A stretch of DNA of 64,000 nucleotides. It comes from Labia minor (taxonomy: Eukaryota; Arthropoda; Insecta; Dermaptera; Spongiphoridae). Of this stretch, positions 33,078-44,795 are shown one piece after another. The position numbers and the translations under genes are program-made. The stretch covers positions 19,772,720 to 19,836,719 of the forward strand of contig OY720346.1 of NCBI GenBank assembly GCA_963082975.1. The letters run 5' to 3'. A model generated the notes under the pieces. It saw nothing but the letters and a program-made list of their open reading frames with translations. It had not been told where the DNA came from and did no database searches. Numbering within the stretch: position 1 is the stretch's first letter; the number at the start of each line of letters is the position of its first letter.

Positions 33078-33365
33078 GGCATGGCACTTGCTTTATCCAC
33101 CCACACTTTTCTATTTAATAATTCTAAACTAATCTATGGATTAGTAGGATGAAAACCAGCATCCTTCGATGGAAGTAGGAAGCAACCTCCTGAAAATCTT
33201 TAACAACAAAATATAAGTATATTCCAATGATTAGCCCCCCTCCCCTCCCCCTAGTGTAACGCAATTCTAATTACTTTTCTCTCTTCTGCTTCCTTTATCA
33301 ATGATACTCATTCTTGAGAGATGTAATCTGAAATCCCCTAATCTCACTAAATTCTAGAATATATT
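33078..33365 (+). repeat. Ancient dispersed repeat, copy 1
   Basis: Colinear anchors with 58513-58800: GGCATGGCACTTG / GGCATGGCATTTG, CTAATCTAT, TGAAAATC / TGAAAATT, TAACGCA, ATTCTTGAGAGATG / ATTCTTGAAAGATG and CTCACTAAATT / CTCAGTAAATT. Spacing is similar (about 233 versus 243 bp between the first and fifth anchors). Non-coding. Identity unknown. Confidence 0.5.
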
Positions 33366-35603
33366 TCCCTATAATTTTCTAATTAATATTATCAAAATAA
33401 AGAAAATCAATCAATCATAAATCAAATATAATTACTGTTATGTATGTTAAATTTTAATTGAAATATTTTATTTAGAAATTGAAATTAATGAAATTTATTC
33501 CTATTTGAATTTGTGCCATGCTAAATAAATAAATAACGATGATTACTTACATTTGGTGAGCTGTATGATGGTCATTTCATCATCATCAGAGATGGAGAAG
33601 ATAATCAAGAATTTGAATCAACATCCAGTAGAAGGAACGAAGATTGAATCATGTAATGGAAGAAAAAAAATAACATATTAGATTATAAAATTTTAAAATA
33701 AATAATTATAAATTGAATAAAAATCAAATTAATAATAAATACTGACCTCGGAGTTAAAAAAATTGGATATAACTCGCAGATTAAACTCGAAGACTTGTAT
33801 TGATATTCCATCTCACTCGACTGGATAAAAAAGAAATTAAATAAGATTAGTTATGTCATTTAAGAAAAAGAAAAATATAATAGATATAAAAATAAAATAA
33901 ATAACATTATAATGATTGAAGAGGTGTAAGTTTTAAAAAAATATTATTTTATTTTTTCAGTAATATTACATTAAAATAGTAGAATTCTAAAATTATCCTA
34001 GAGCCACTCCATTTTATGAATGGATGAATAAATTCTTAAGTGTTTGAGTGGATTTTAATAGAAATACTTACAAGTTATTACACTCAATTAATAGTCATTA
34101 AAAAATTTTCTACCAAACACCACAAAACTAAAAATCTCTTCTTTCTTAAATATTAAAAAGATTATGGGATGCCACAGTGGAAATAAATTACATTTATCTT
34201 ATTAATTTCAAGAAGATATTCTCTTCTGTGTAATTGACATATAATAGAAATACCCTTAATTTACTTTCCAAAAGTGTTATATTATAATAATAATTAATTG
34301 ACAAAATAATATTCATTTTTCATTTGGATATTTCTATTCTAATTTATTAAATTGCTTTTATTTATTTATTTTAAGAAATTTTATGAGAATTGTTTTTTTT
34401 TATTGATGTTATTAAGTATGAATAGGTATATAAATGCCCTTTAAAGTAGTATTGTATATTTTTTTTTGATAATGTTATTCTAATCACCTGTGTCAATCAA
34501 TGATAAAGGCTTATTTATACTATTTCTCTTTATTTTTATATGATATTAATTTTATTATTATATTGATTACAAATTGAATATCATTTTATATTGAAACATT
34601 GAAAGCAATGTTGTTCTTTAATATATTCATAAAATTTAAATTTTGAAAATTGCAATGATATTTCAAATGTTAAAATAAATAAATTTATTTAAATATCTAT
34701 AATAGATTTAAAATGTTATATTTTCAAATTAAAAAAAAAAAATATTTTAATTATTCGAAGCATTTTCATCGAACAAAGTCTGTGATAAAGCCACTGGAAT
34801 AAATTGAGATTAAATAAAATTGATTTGAGAAATTTTTCATTCAATTTATCCAAAATTTGTTTTGTTTTTTTTTTAATAGAAACTTCAATAAAATAATAAT
34901 ACGAGAATCGTAGAACAAAATTATTATTAAAGAGGATGAGATGTTGGTAAGTGAAAATATTAACTTGATTAAAATTGAATGGTAATTTACCAAATGGTTG
35001 ATTGATTGATGTTGCAGTGTTATATTCATGGATTCAACACGAAGAAATTGATTTCCACACTGAAGAGAGATGTATTAATGAGATTAGAAATAATAAATAA
35101 AATATTTTAAATTTTTTTTTTATATTAATTTTAAAAATAAATAGGGAACGATTTAATAATTATTACAAATATTTTAAAGAAAATTTAAAAAAATATTTAA
35201 TAAATATATTTAAAGAAAATTATATCTTATAATTGATTTTAAATTTTTTTAAAGAATTTGATTAAAAATTTATAATTATATATATATATATAATTTTTCA
35301 ATGAAATATTGAAATATTGTTTGTTTTTTTTTTTTTGAAAGTTTACTAATAAAATCTTGGTTTTAATTAATAAAATAAATAAATCTTCAATTAATTCTTG
35401 ATTAGCGAATGATTCAAGGGATGATTTCGGTGAATAGGACGGCGAGCGTCTTGCACTGTAAGGGGAATGAGAACTGAAAGCGTTCGAGGCAGCAGCACAT
35501 CGGCCGGCAGGCATGCAGGTGGGGTCAGGCGGAGGAGAGAGGAGAGGGGTGGGCGAGGTGAACATTTTACAGAAAGCTTTTCTTGCAATTTATTACAAAT
35601 AAA
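33366..35603. other. AT-rich stretch with a GC-rich island at 35430-35570
   Basis: The island (for example CATCGGCCGGCAGGCATGCA) is strikingly GC- and CpG-rich. Open frames cross it on both strands, none recognisable. It may be a regulatory or promoter-like island. The rest is featureless. Confidence 0.4.
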
Positions 35604-36059
35604 TCTATATATTTAATACGACAGTGTCCGTCTGTACGCAAAAAACTCCAGAGCCTAAAATACAAGGAGTAGGGTAAGCAAATTTTTCTGAGGTGAAGGG
35701 TACCTCAAATGATGAAAAATAAAAAAGAAATTAGAATCTTAGGTAACTCCTGAGCTGAGCTGCGGGTGTTCCATTTTCCAGAAATATATATAAAGGAGAG
35801 TGTTTGTATGTATGTAATTTGTTTACTTTTTTGCTGTCATAGAAACAGATATATATATAATTAGAACCCCTCTCTCTCTCTCTCTCTCTATTTAAAATTT
35901 TAAAAAATGGAGTGTTCTAGCCAAATTAAGAAATTTAAATGCCTTATGCAACATTGATAGGTAAATGAATTGGACTGGAAGAGGAGACATGTGATTAGAG
36001 AAATTGGGGAAGAATCAACCGAAATGTAATTAAACAAAAAAATTCAAGAATTATGATAC

Positions 36060-36850
36060 CGATTCGACTTACATACAATTAACATATAAAATCTAGAATT
36101 TGAAAAAGTATAAATATTTAAATACTCAAGATCTCTAATCACGAAGGATAATAATATTCGAGAAGAATTTAAATCGACGTTGTAATTGAGTAACGCCTGT
36201 TATTAAGCAGTAAAGGGGCTTATCTCATCAAAGAGGATCAAAATTAAAATATATAAAACAATTATTTTTCATGTTGATCGATGACTAGGGTGACCATATT
36301 TCGAAAACACCAATCCGGGACAAACGGTATACCTTTTTTTAGAACTAAATTGAAAAAATTTAAAAAAAAACATTACGAAATGTCATAAATATTGAAAAAA
36401 CGGGACAGTAGGGTGTCCCGAAGACATTTTTCGAGACGCCGGGAAAAACGGGACGTTTGGTCACCCTATCGATGACTCTGGGAGACGAGAGTAGATTTAG
36501 AGTATTTGTGAGATTAATATTGTTCGCAGCATTTATAGGCCAAAAGAAGATGAGGTCACAGGGGGATGGCGGAGATGGCATAACGAGAAATAATGTCCAG
36601 ATATAATTAAGGTTATAAAATCGAGAAGGCTGGGATGGAATTGGAGAAACTAGAAATTGGGAGAAACCGATTGGGAAACATCCGGTGGAAGACCAAGGAC
36701 CAAGGTGGGTGGAGAATGAAGGAAGGGACATGGGAGAGATGGGACAGGGATTTGGTTTTAGCTCAGGATAGGGACGCTTAGAGAAATGTGGATGCTGCGG
36801 CTAAGAAGTTTCCCAAACTGTAGAGACACAGAGTTAGATAAATGTAACAT
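36060..36850 (+). pseudogene. RTE-like LINE 3' region within Helitron H2
   Basis: Decayed frames correspond to the LINE segment at 20400-20890 (KDNNIREEF-type text, then the SKRLRWAG-like and GRPRMRWVDN-like regions and the GCTGCGGCTAAGAA end). A hAT MITE interrupts it at 36286-36468. The tail from about 36664 is shared with H1. Confidence 0.7.
36286..36468. mobile_element. hAT MITE (family T) with perfect duplication
   Basis: 183 bp. Ends TAGGGTGACCATA and, inward from the right, TAGGGTGACCAAACG. TCGATGAC is duplicated at 36278-36285 and 36469-36476. Removing it restores LINE sequence matching 20590-20620. Contains CGGGAC blocks, as in 52460-52753. Confidence 0.9.
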
Positions 36851-37050
36851 ATACAATAATAATATATAATTTATAAAATATATTTTACAAGAAAACAAAT
36901 AAATGTTTTATCTACTTATACTGATTAAAACAAAATGGATGAAAACCTTTTACATACAGACTTTCAACCAAATACTATTTATACTCGGGGGTACAGGGGG
37001 CGGAGCCCCGTCTAGGTGTGAAGAGCGCCGAAGGCGCTCGGAGCAGCTAG

Positions 37051-37410
37051 TATTATATTAATTAAAGAAAAACATATATATTATTTTTTTTTATAATTAA
37101 TGGTGTTTTTATATAGATTTTAATTCGAACCTATAGAAACAATATTTAAATTTAATTCTTTTAAGATTTTAATGAAAAATTTATAAAATTTATAAATATA
37201 ATTAATATATCAGTAAAAAGTTATATAAAATGCATTTTATAAAATGTAATTTTTAAAAAAATATTTTTTTTTTGTTTATTATGGAAATGAATATATTTTT
37301 AAAAAAACATGGAGGTGGAGGGTGAGATAGAAATTGTTCAATTTTAAATTATCAATTGATTATCGAGTGTGATATAACATAAATTTAATGAAAATACCTA
37401 TAATAACAAA
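37051..37410. other. AT-rich spacer
   Basis: Nothing recognised. Confidence 0.4.
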
Positions 37411-37749
37411 ATAAGTTGACCGACCGACGATTTGAAATAAATTAATTTCCAGCTACAGAAACAATTTCAAATAATTTTAATATATCTATTAATGTAATAA
37501 AAAACAGATATGGATATAACATAAATATTTTAAATTTCATTTTATTTATAATAAATATGTAAGACCAGGCTGTGACGTCATGAATGGCTGGATGACGTCA
37601 TATAATTTTAAATTAAGAAAAAACTAATAAAGATGATTTTTCTCGAGGATAAAACCAATACAAAGTGCATGATTCGTGGAGATATGTAAAAATCTCCACA
37701 TGTGAAATTTGGTGTGAAAACAATACCTCCCTTACTATCGTCGGTCGGT
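37411..37749 (-). mobile_element. Family P repeat, contracted copy P7
   Basis: Keeps both ends, but module B runs directly into module A at the shared ATGCATGATTCGTGG-type sequence, so the microsatellite and core are gone. The right-end hairpin is also lost by a deletion between two GACC motifs. Paired TGACGTCA at 37573 and 37593 remain. Confidence 0.82.
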
Positions 37750-37985
37750 AAAAAATAAAAATAAAAATGTAATAATAAAAAATAAAATTTCAATTATATT
37801 CATTTAATAAATTATTATTATTATTATTTTCACGTATTAAACGGTATATTATTATTATTATTATTATTATTATGTGTAATAATTCCAATAAAAATAAATA
37901 AAAATAAAAACCAAAAAAAGTGCAATTAAAACTAAAATTTCAATTATATTAATTTAATCCATTATATTATTATTATTATTAAGTG
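37750..37985. repeat. (ATT)n-rich microsatellite region
   Basis: Several ATT/TTA runs, including 37849-37872. No other content. Confidence 0.8.
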
Positions 37986-38055
37986 TTCAGTTATCATATA
38001 CGTATATATGTATACAGACACACATGCAAAAGCGAAGCTTTGCCGGGTCTGTGAT
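37986..38055 (+). mobile_element. Helitron-like 3' end (second subfamily)
   Basis: AAGTGTTCAGTTATCATATA ... GCAAAAGCGAAGCTTTGCCG then GGTCTG. The hairpin GCAAAGC/GCTTTGC before a degraded terminus (CTGTGATAGT in place of a CTAG end) resembles Helitron 3' ends. The first 50 bp recur at 19918-19968 in H1. Confidence 0.6.
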
Positions 38056-38246
38056 AGTATATATATATATATATATCTAATGATATTATCACAAAAATAG
38101 AAATGTAGAAAACTTGATTGATATACGCAATGCGTAGATTCAATATCAATTTTCTATTTCATCCGTTCATGGATTATAATTGATGTATAAGAGGTTGTGA
38201 TGCACAGAACAGAAGCACTTACTCTTCATTATAATAGACAGAACAA

Positions 38247-38464
38247 TAGCAGTTTTGAATTTTTAATCATGTGAAAAACTATCAAACATATATCTAAATT
38301 TTTACAGTCACTTTAGAGGAAAAAAAAAATCAAAACTTTGTAGGTAATGACCCTCTTCCGGTTGAGCTACATTTCTCAAAAGTTGATAGGAATCTACGAA
38401 TTTTGAATAATGCCCGTATACCAAATTTCTTGATTCAAACTCAAACCGTTTTTGCGTAATCTTG

Positions 38465-38518
<54 letters not shown>

Positions 38519-38633
38519 TATTTTTCTCAACCTTAGTGAAAATGATTCAGGAACCTTCAAAACGTATAAAAACATCAAAATCTCGACATCGGAAATTTTC
38601 GTGATCGCAATACTATCTCTGTGGCGAGATAGT
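38247..38633 (-). mobile_element. Family Q repeat, copy Q4 (right half missing)
   Basis: Ends at 38633 with GGCGAGATAGT and has GCAATACTATCTCTGTGGCG. It holds a (CA)n(GA)n tract at 38470-38518 and the reversed module with ATCAACTTTTG and GAAATTTGGTA anchors at the standard 31-base spacing. The ORF across it is a shadow of the repeat. Confidence 0.78.
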
Positions 38634-38832
38634 AAAAATTATAAATAAATATTATCAATTTGTTAACAGACGTTTTGATATATTTTACATTTATTTATTT
38701 TAAAATTATTTATAACTTCCTAATATTTTTAACATAGAACAAATTAATATATATGTTTATGAATCTAAATAATTATCTGTCAATTTATTTTTAGATTAAT
38801 TGTAAACTAATTAAAATTAAAAATCCTTATTA

Positions 38833-39172
38833 TAAGGTAAACGTACCAGTGGTGGGCCGTCTTATGAGAAATTTTCATAAAAAAACACTATTATATTATT
38901 CTGTAATATTGTGAAAGTGAGAATAACAATAAAACAAGGGCTATCATATTGTATAACTATTTTTAATTATCACTATAACTCAAACATTCGGTTAATGTAT
39001 ATTTAATTATTTTTTTAAAATTTTTTTCTAAACGTATTTTTGTTCTAGTAGTTGACCATCTGAGAATCTAAAGTTTTAATAGTTGACCATAATTTGATGC
39101 AGTAATTGACCATCAACCTAAAATGGATTTAAAATAAATAAATGGAATAAAATGCACTAATGATTGGTTTTA

Positions 39173-39213
<41 letters not shown>

Positions 39214-39984
39214 CTTATAATTTATTTTAATTCTACTTTATATTTAGAGTTCATATCAGGAATTATATCTTGTTTTGCTAATATTGCTCGAGGTGCCTAC
39301 TACACTATTCCAATTGTAATCAAGGATGCCTGCAGTTTTTGTATCTTTCCATAAATATCCTGTATCATTCATCGATGAAATCGTAGCTTCTTCTTCAGTA
39401 AATTATATGTTTTTTTTTTGGGAAAGTAATCACCCATATAAAAAAACATGACGTTTTTGTTTATCTTATTTTGAACATGCAACCATTGAATTTTAGAGCT
39501 TCTTCACTGACTTCAAGTTCAAAGACAATTATTTTCATCTATATGTGATATTTAAAACTGAAGTCAGATTATTCAGAACTATTAACTCGTTCCTTACAAA
39601 CTGCCTTTCCTCCCTCTTTTTCGCTATCCAACTCTTTCCTTCATTTCTTATTCCTTTGCCTCTCTAAAGCTGCTTATTTTTAATCTTTTCTAATATTCTT
39701 ATTTAAATAATACATAAATTTAATAAAAATATTTTTATTATATTTATACGAATATTTAAGAAATTGTCTACTCTAAAAAAATGTGATATTTGTTTCAGAA
39801 TTGGACCACCCCCTTAATAATTGTTAATGTTTACATTAAGAAAATATTTCAAATTGATTAATATAATTTGTAGTATCAACTATTGAATTGAACTTTTGGA
39901 TTGAAATGATTGAAATTAAAAAGCTTATTTTGATGAAAAATCTATCAAATGGTCAATTACTGGCACAGTGATACATTTTCCTTA
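38833..39984 (-). mobile_element. TA-flanked DNA element with imperfect inverted ends
   Basis: The left end TAAGGTAAACGTACCAGTG and, inward from the right, TAAGGAAAATGTATCACTGT are inverted repeats with a few mismatches, and TA lies outside both. Several TTGACCAT subterminal repeats occur (39050-39115, 39951). A minus-strand open stretch at about 39250-39400 reads TEEEATISSMNDTGYLWKDT and may be a transposase scrap. Superfamily uncertain. Confidence 0.5.
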
Positions 39985-41587
39985 TATAATCTTAATATAG
40001 TATCTTACAACTTTATAAATTTAAGTAGTCTTATAGGACTTCAATAGGAAATTCTCAATATGGCATATTTTTTAATTGCTAATTTTGAATTATTATTATT
40101 AAACACAATTTTGTCTCTTATGGATAATAAAAGACAAATGTGTTAACAAAGATTGTTTATATTAAAAATAGTTAAATCGTAATTAAGAAACTTCTTATCA
40201 TACTTATTTCAAACTATTTAATTATTTTTTGATTACTATATTGATGTTTCTTTATAAATTAGTATTAAAAAAAAATTATTTACATTATTTTATTATTCTC
40301 TTTTATTTTAAGTACATAATAATATATTTTTGAGAAAAAAAATCATATGAAGGATTGATTTATTGTTAATGACATTTTTCACATGACATATATATAGAAA
40401 ACAGAAAACTGGCTCTTTATATTTTATTTTACAGATCAATTTAATTTAATTCGGATCTCTTTGTTTGTTAATCGAATCAAGAAAATGAAGAAGAAAATTG
40501 GCGAAAAAGAGAGAAAATTAAATAGAACAGAAGAAAAAAGAGGGGTGAGGGGGTGGCGAATTCAACTGTTGTTCTCCATATTCCTATTTCTTATAGTATT
40601 AAATTAAATTATCCGTCTCACCATACCCAATTAGAAATCGTGTTGCCCTCTTTCCATATATTTGAATAATTTGCTTTTATTTAATATCTTGATATATATA
40701 ATAAGAATAAACATCAACAAATGAAACTGCTTATATAATATATTTTAATAAAGCGATAAATTTTTAAAATATAGTATGTGTATTAAACAAGTTATTTATA
40801 TAGTTGAATTGAAAGAGTAAATGTTTAACACCAAACACGTCTAAAATAAACATAATCTAGTGAATAATATTTGTTAGGTTTTTGATAAATACAAAAAGGA
40901 ATCAAATTAAATATCGAATAGAAAGATTATATTAAAATTGATTACCTTGTGTAATTTAAATACAAGAAATAAATATTTACCGGCCTTTACATTATTTATT
41001 ATTCAACAGTTTATCTTTAAATACAAAAAAGAAAATATTAATACAATATCAATTAAAGAAAAAAAGATGGAAGGCATTTAAGACGTCATCCATATATAAA
41101 TTTAAATTAAGAAAAAGCTAATGAAAATGATTTTTCCTAGAGATATGATCAATAAAACTCGATTTTTCTTTATAAATATTTTCTATACTGTGAATTTCAA
41201 AAAAATCCATCGAGCGGTTTCTGAGAACCCATTTACAAATATATATACAATTTTAGCTAGCATAATAAGATTAGATAAATGTGTAACCTGACTAATATAA
41301 ACTTAGATTCTTAGGCCGAATAAAAATAAATAAATTTTAAGTATGTATTTCAATTAATTTAAAAAATATTCAATTAATGAATACAAATTATATGTTGTAA
41401 TTTGTATAGTTAAAGTTTATAATATAAATATTAATATTTTTATTTAGAATTTATATTCGTATACATTTCTTTGTTATTTATAATGAAAACAAATAAGGAT
41501 TTCAGCATCAATTTCAAAAATAATTAAGATAAATTTTCAAATTATGATGTTAAATAAAGAGAAAATTTATTTTCATCTAAATAAATA
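39985..41587. other. AT-rich stretch, one possible Helitron scrap
   Basis: 41076-41265 (GACGTCATCCATATATAAAT ... CCATCGAGCGGTTTCTGAGA) faintly resembles P and Helitron text but has no ends. Nothing else is seen. Confidence 0.35.
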
Positions 41588-42310
41588 TCTAATATATATT
41601 ATAAAGGTGAATGTTTGTGAGGATGTTTGTTACTCTTTCATGCAAAAACTACTGAATGAATTTTAATGATACTTTACAATAATATAGCTCACATACATCA
41701 GAATAACAATTAATCAAATCAAAGCCTTTAGAATTTTATTTACAAAAAAATTATATATTATGGTTGTTGTAGCGTAACCATGACAACTATGTCAACTAAA
41801 AATAAAATTATTTCTCTTTTTATATAAAATAGATTTATTTAACTGAAAACAATTTTAGAGACAGAATGGCTGCTCTACCTGAGACAACATTAACTGCATT
41901 TTTCCTCTATTACCAAAATGACACATCTGAAAAAACATTACTTTATGTTGACGTAACTTTGAGTGTTACTGTTTGCGAATGTTGATGAATGTAAAATAGG
42001 GCCCGTTGACGACCAAGAACTTGAAACTTTTTCACAAGCATGTGAGATGTTGGGGTTGTTAGAAGATGACAGCCATTGGGATGTCATAATGGAAGAGGAC
42101 ATTCGTAAATAAGAGAGCATTTGAAATATTGATATGCACTTGCGAGTTATCCATTTCTCTTTAACTATGGGGTAAATATAAAACTGCTTTATCAGAAAAT
42201 ATCTTACACAGATTTCAAAGACTGAATGAATCACTACAGGACAAAATAATGATTTCAGGAAAGAAATTGTCCGACTTCGGTATGCTCACAGAATCGAAGA
42301 GAGCTGTCGA
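41588..42310 (+). mobile_element. Helitron H5, 5' end with decayed Rep/helicase coding
   Basis: Starts TCTAATATATATTATAAAGG after A and continues GGATGTTTGTTACTCTTTCA with the GAATGAATTTTAATGATACT phrase, typical of Helitron 5' regions. Unlike H1, it retains pieces of the autonomous Helitron protein. A RTE-like LINE fragment follows at 42330, and no 3' end is present. Confidence 0.75.
41866..42310 (+). pseudogene. Helitron Rep/helicase (RepHel) remnant
   Basis: Successive fragments in shifting frames read MAALPETTLTAFFLLYQNDT then TLLYVDV, later QACEMLGLLEDDSHWDVIME, then WGKYKTALSENILHRFQ-like text and LSDFGM. The first three match conserved spacer segments between the Rep and helicase motifs of Helitron proteins (LPETTLTAFF, ALGLLEDDTHW-type, W-NKYKE-SEDILHR-type). 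Several frameshifts, stops and deletions. The HUH and Walker motifs are not present. Confidence 0.75.
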
Positions 42311-42329
42311 CTGATTTGATCAAAGTTAT

Positions 42330-42735
42330 AATTAGATTATTAGATGCTCAGGTCAGAAAAATTGAGCCACGCCTGGTACTCGAGCAAAAAGACATTTATA
42401 ACAAACTTATACAACGAGTTGTAATAACGAAAGATAATAATATTCGAGAAGAGTTTAAAGCGAGGTTACAATCGAGAAGGCTGTGGTGGGCAGGACACGT
42501 GGCTAGAATGGAGGAGGAAAGAATGGCGAAAAATATATTGGTAGGGAGACCGAGTGGGAAACGCCCGCTTGGAAGACCAATGAGCGGGGGGTGGATAATA
42601 TAGGAATGGACGTGAGAGAGATGAGGAAGGATAGGGATTGGAGGGTTGTGGCTCAGAATAGGGACACTTGGAGAATTGTAGTTGCTGCGGCCAAGAACTT
42701 TCGAGTTCCGTAGAGCCACGGAGATAGATAGATTG
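42330..42735 (+). pseudogene. RTE-like LINE reverse transcriptase 3' end
   Basis: Reads VVITKDNNIREEFKARLQSR, RLWWAGHVARMEEERMAKNI and LVGRPSGKRPLGRP, then a deletion, followed by frames encoding VVAQNRDTWRIVVAAAKNF. Ends GTTCCGTAGAGCCACGGAGA and an AGATAGATAG tail. This is the best-preserved copy of this LINE tail in the window. Truncated at the 5' end and frame-disrupted after PLGRP. Confidence 0.82.
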
Positions 42736-42946
42736 ACATTAAAATGAGTTGATTATTTGTTTATCTTAAATATAGGCTTTTTTAAGAAAGTCTAGTAACA
42801 ATATATATAGAATATATATATATATTTGAAGCTGTTTTTATTTTGATTAATTATCATTTTATTTGTTTGATATTTTTATTTGTTAATTATTTATATTTTT
42901 GATTAGTTTATTATTTTTCAATTTTTTTATTATAGCACTCTAAACT

Positions 42947-43387
42947 AGTGTATATTGTTAACGGAATTTTGTAAATTAAACCACATATTGATATTTGTTA
43001 TTATACATTTATTCAAAAAATACAAACATATACACAACGTTTCGATTGCTACTTCTGCAATCGTTATCAAGCGACTGCACTGTTCGAGTCACTGGACGCT
43101 CGAACAGTGCTGTTTCGATTGCCACTTCTGCAATCGTTATCAAGCGACTGCACTGTTCGAGTCACTGGACGCTCGAACAGTGCAGTTTCGATTGCAGAAG
43201 TAGCGTCCAGTGACTCGAACAGTGCAGTCGCTTGATAACGATTGCAGAAGTAGCAATCGAAACGTTGTGTATATGTTTGTATTTTTTGAATAAATGTATA
43301 ATAACAAATATCAATATGTGGTTTAATTTACAAAATTCCGTTATAAATAAAAACAACCACCAAAGCTTTAATAATAGTGTATATTGT
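42947..43387. repeat. 12-bp target-site duplication AGTGTATATTGT
   Basis: Occurs at 42947-42958 and 43376-43387, bracketing the foldback element. Confidence 0.9.
42959..43375. mobile_element. 417-bp foldback element (Penelope-like terminal repeat?)
   Basis: Two long inverted arms start TAACGGAATTTTGTAAATTA on each side and meet in the middle. The left arm contains a tandem duplicate of a GTTTCGATTGC...GAACAGTGC unit. The right side ends with an extra tail (ATAAATAAAAACAACCACCA). CTTGATAACGATTGCAGAAG followed by TAGCAATCGAAACG looks like a degenerate hammerhead-type core (stem CGATTGC/GCAATCG before GAAAC). That, with inverted arms and a 12-bp duplication, suggests a Penelope-like pLTR relic. 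ORFs here merely read the repeat. Confidence 0.6.
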
Positions 43388-44795
43388 ATTTTCACTTTTA
43401 AAATTAGTCAACTAAAGGATCACCTGTGGTCAGTTCTAACACAATAATAATAAGATGATAGATTTATTTAATCATTTTAATTAATTTTATTTAATTATAT
43501 TAATATTGAAAAAAGTATTATTTCAATCTACTTATTATTATTATTCTCTTTCTTTTGTGAACTAAAAAATTAATAAAAAATTTAATTAATTTATTGTTCA
43601 CTTGTAAAATATTGATAATATTAATTTTACTTTTATTTACAATAAATTTTCGAACCATATAAATCATCTCAAAACAACCGACAAGTTAACTTTTCACAGA
43701 AGCAGTTTCTGATTTGTTTTCTATCAATAGCTAATAGTCAGAACGTTCTCTTTGATCTCCGCCCTTTCAAAAAGAACTCCCATCGCTCACTCAGATGTCA
43801 GATCTATTTATATGAAATTACCTTTCAGATAAAATAAAATTTTATATTTCTCAGTATACAGTATATTTGTAGAAAGAAGCCATTACCAGTGATTCTATTA
43901 ACATATATTTACTTTCATTTAGAATTTCAATTAATTCTTCCATTTGAGTAGAATATATATATATATATATATATATTATTTAGATATTATGAAGTTTGAA
44001 AAAAGTACCCATTTATAATTATTCCGTAAAACTAAAATATTTCTTATTTAACGGAACAATCATACTTTTTTTAAACATTGATTCGCTCAAATTTTAAAAT
44101 TCTTTTATTGCTTAATGTTGGTTATTGGCAATGTTGGGTTAGAAATTTGTTAATATTAGTTTGAAATCACTTCGGAACTCCCTATTCAATTTTTTTTCCC
44201 CTATACTTTATTAAAAAGGAATTATCAGGACTGAAGTCAGATCCAACCATATATGGGCCATATGGGCTTGGGAATGCAATTAAAAAGGGAAATGCAGGAT
44301 TACAAAGTTTTGAATAATTTAAATCACTTAAATTTTTTAAAAGTTGGAGAATAAGTATAACATCGTGAGAGAAACGCGCGCGCTATTAAAAGGTAAAAAA
44401 TTATATATAATTAGTAAATAAAAATCCTGAAATAATAAAATTAATAATTAATAATCTATTACAAAAAAATTCACTTACTACTATTATATTGTAATTTTAA
44501 ATGACATTTAAAATGAAAATTGTAATTACTTCGTCGATGTTAATAAAGTTGCGTTTGATTAGCATCCAACCCTATTCGACTTCACAGATTCTAATTTATT
44601 TTATATCGGTCTCTTTTCCGCTCCCTTCATTAAATCACTATTTTACGAATTTACATCCGAATAATTTATTTATAATACATAGTATCTCTTTTCAAAGTGG
44701 AGAGAATCAAAGAAAGGTTGTGGTATGTTACATCATCATCATCATCAATGTTCGAACATTATTTTTGGCAAATTTCGAATTTGCCACCCCTTTTT
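43388..44795. other. AT-rich stretch, nothing recognised
   Basis: Contains an (AT)n tract at 43953-43977. A 128-codon frame at 44501-44887 runs into P8 and is not a gene. Confidence 0.4.

Larger units (their letters stand above)
35604..37050 (+). mobile_element. Helitron H2, with nested insertions
   Basis: The 3' end is secure: GGGGGTACAGGGGGCGGAGC, hairpin GAGCGCC-GAA-GGCGCTC, then GGAGCAGCTAG followed by T, nearly identical to H1. The proposed 5' end TCTATATATTTAATACGACA at 35604 is less certain. A second Helitron-like start, TATATATAAAGGAGAGTG, lies at about 35784. The interior holds an RTE-like LINE segment and a hAT MITE. The last about 385 bp match H1 closely, including the LINE fragment. 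Confidence 0.65.

Noticed and set aside
42955..43447. Three overlapping ORFs of 71-82 codons
   Set aside because: They translate the two arms of a palindrome, which explains their similarity to one another on opposite strands.
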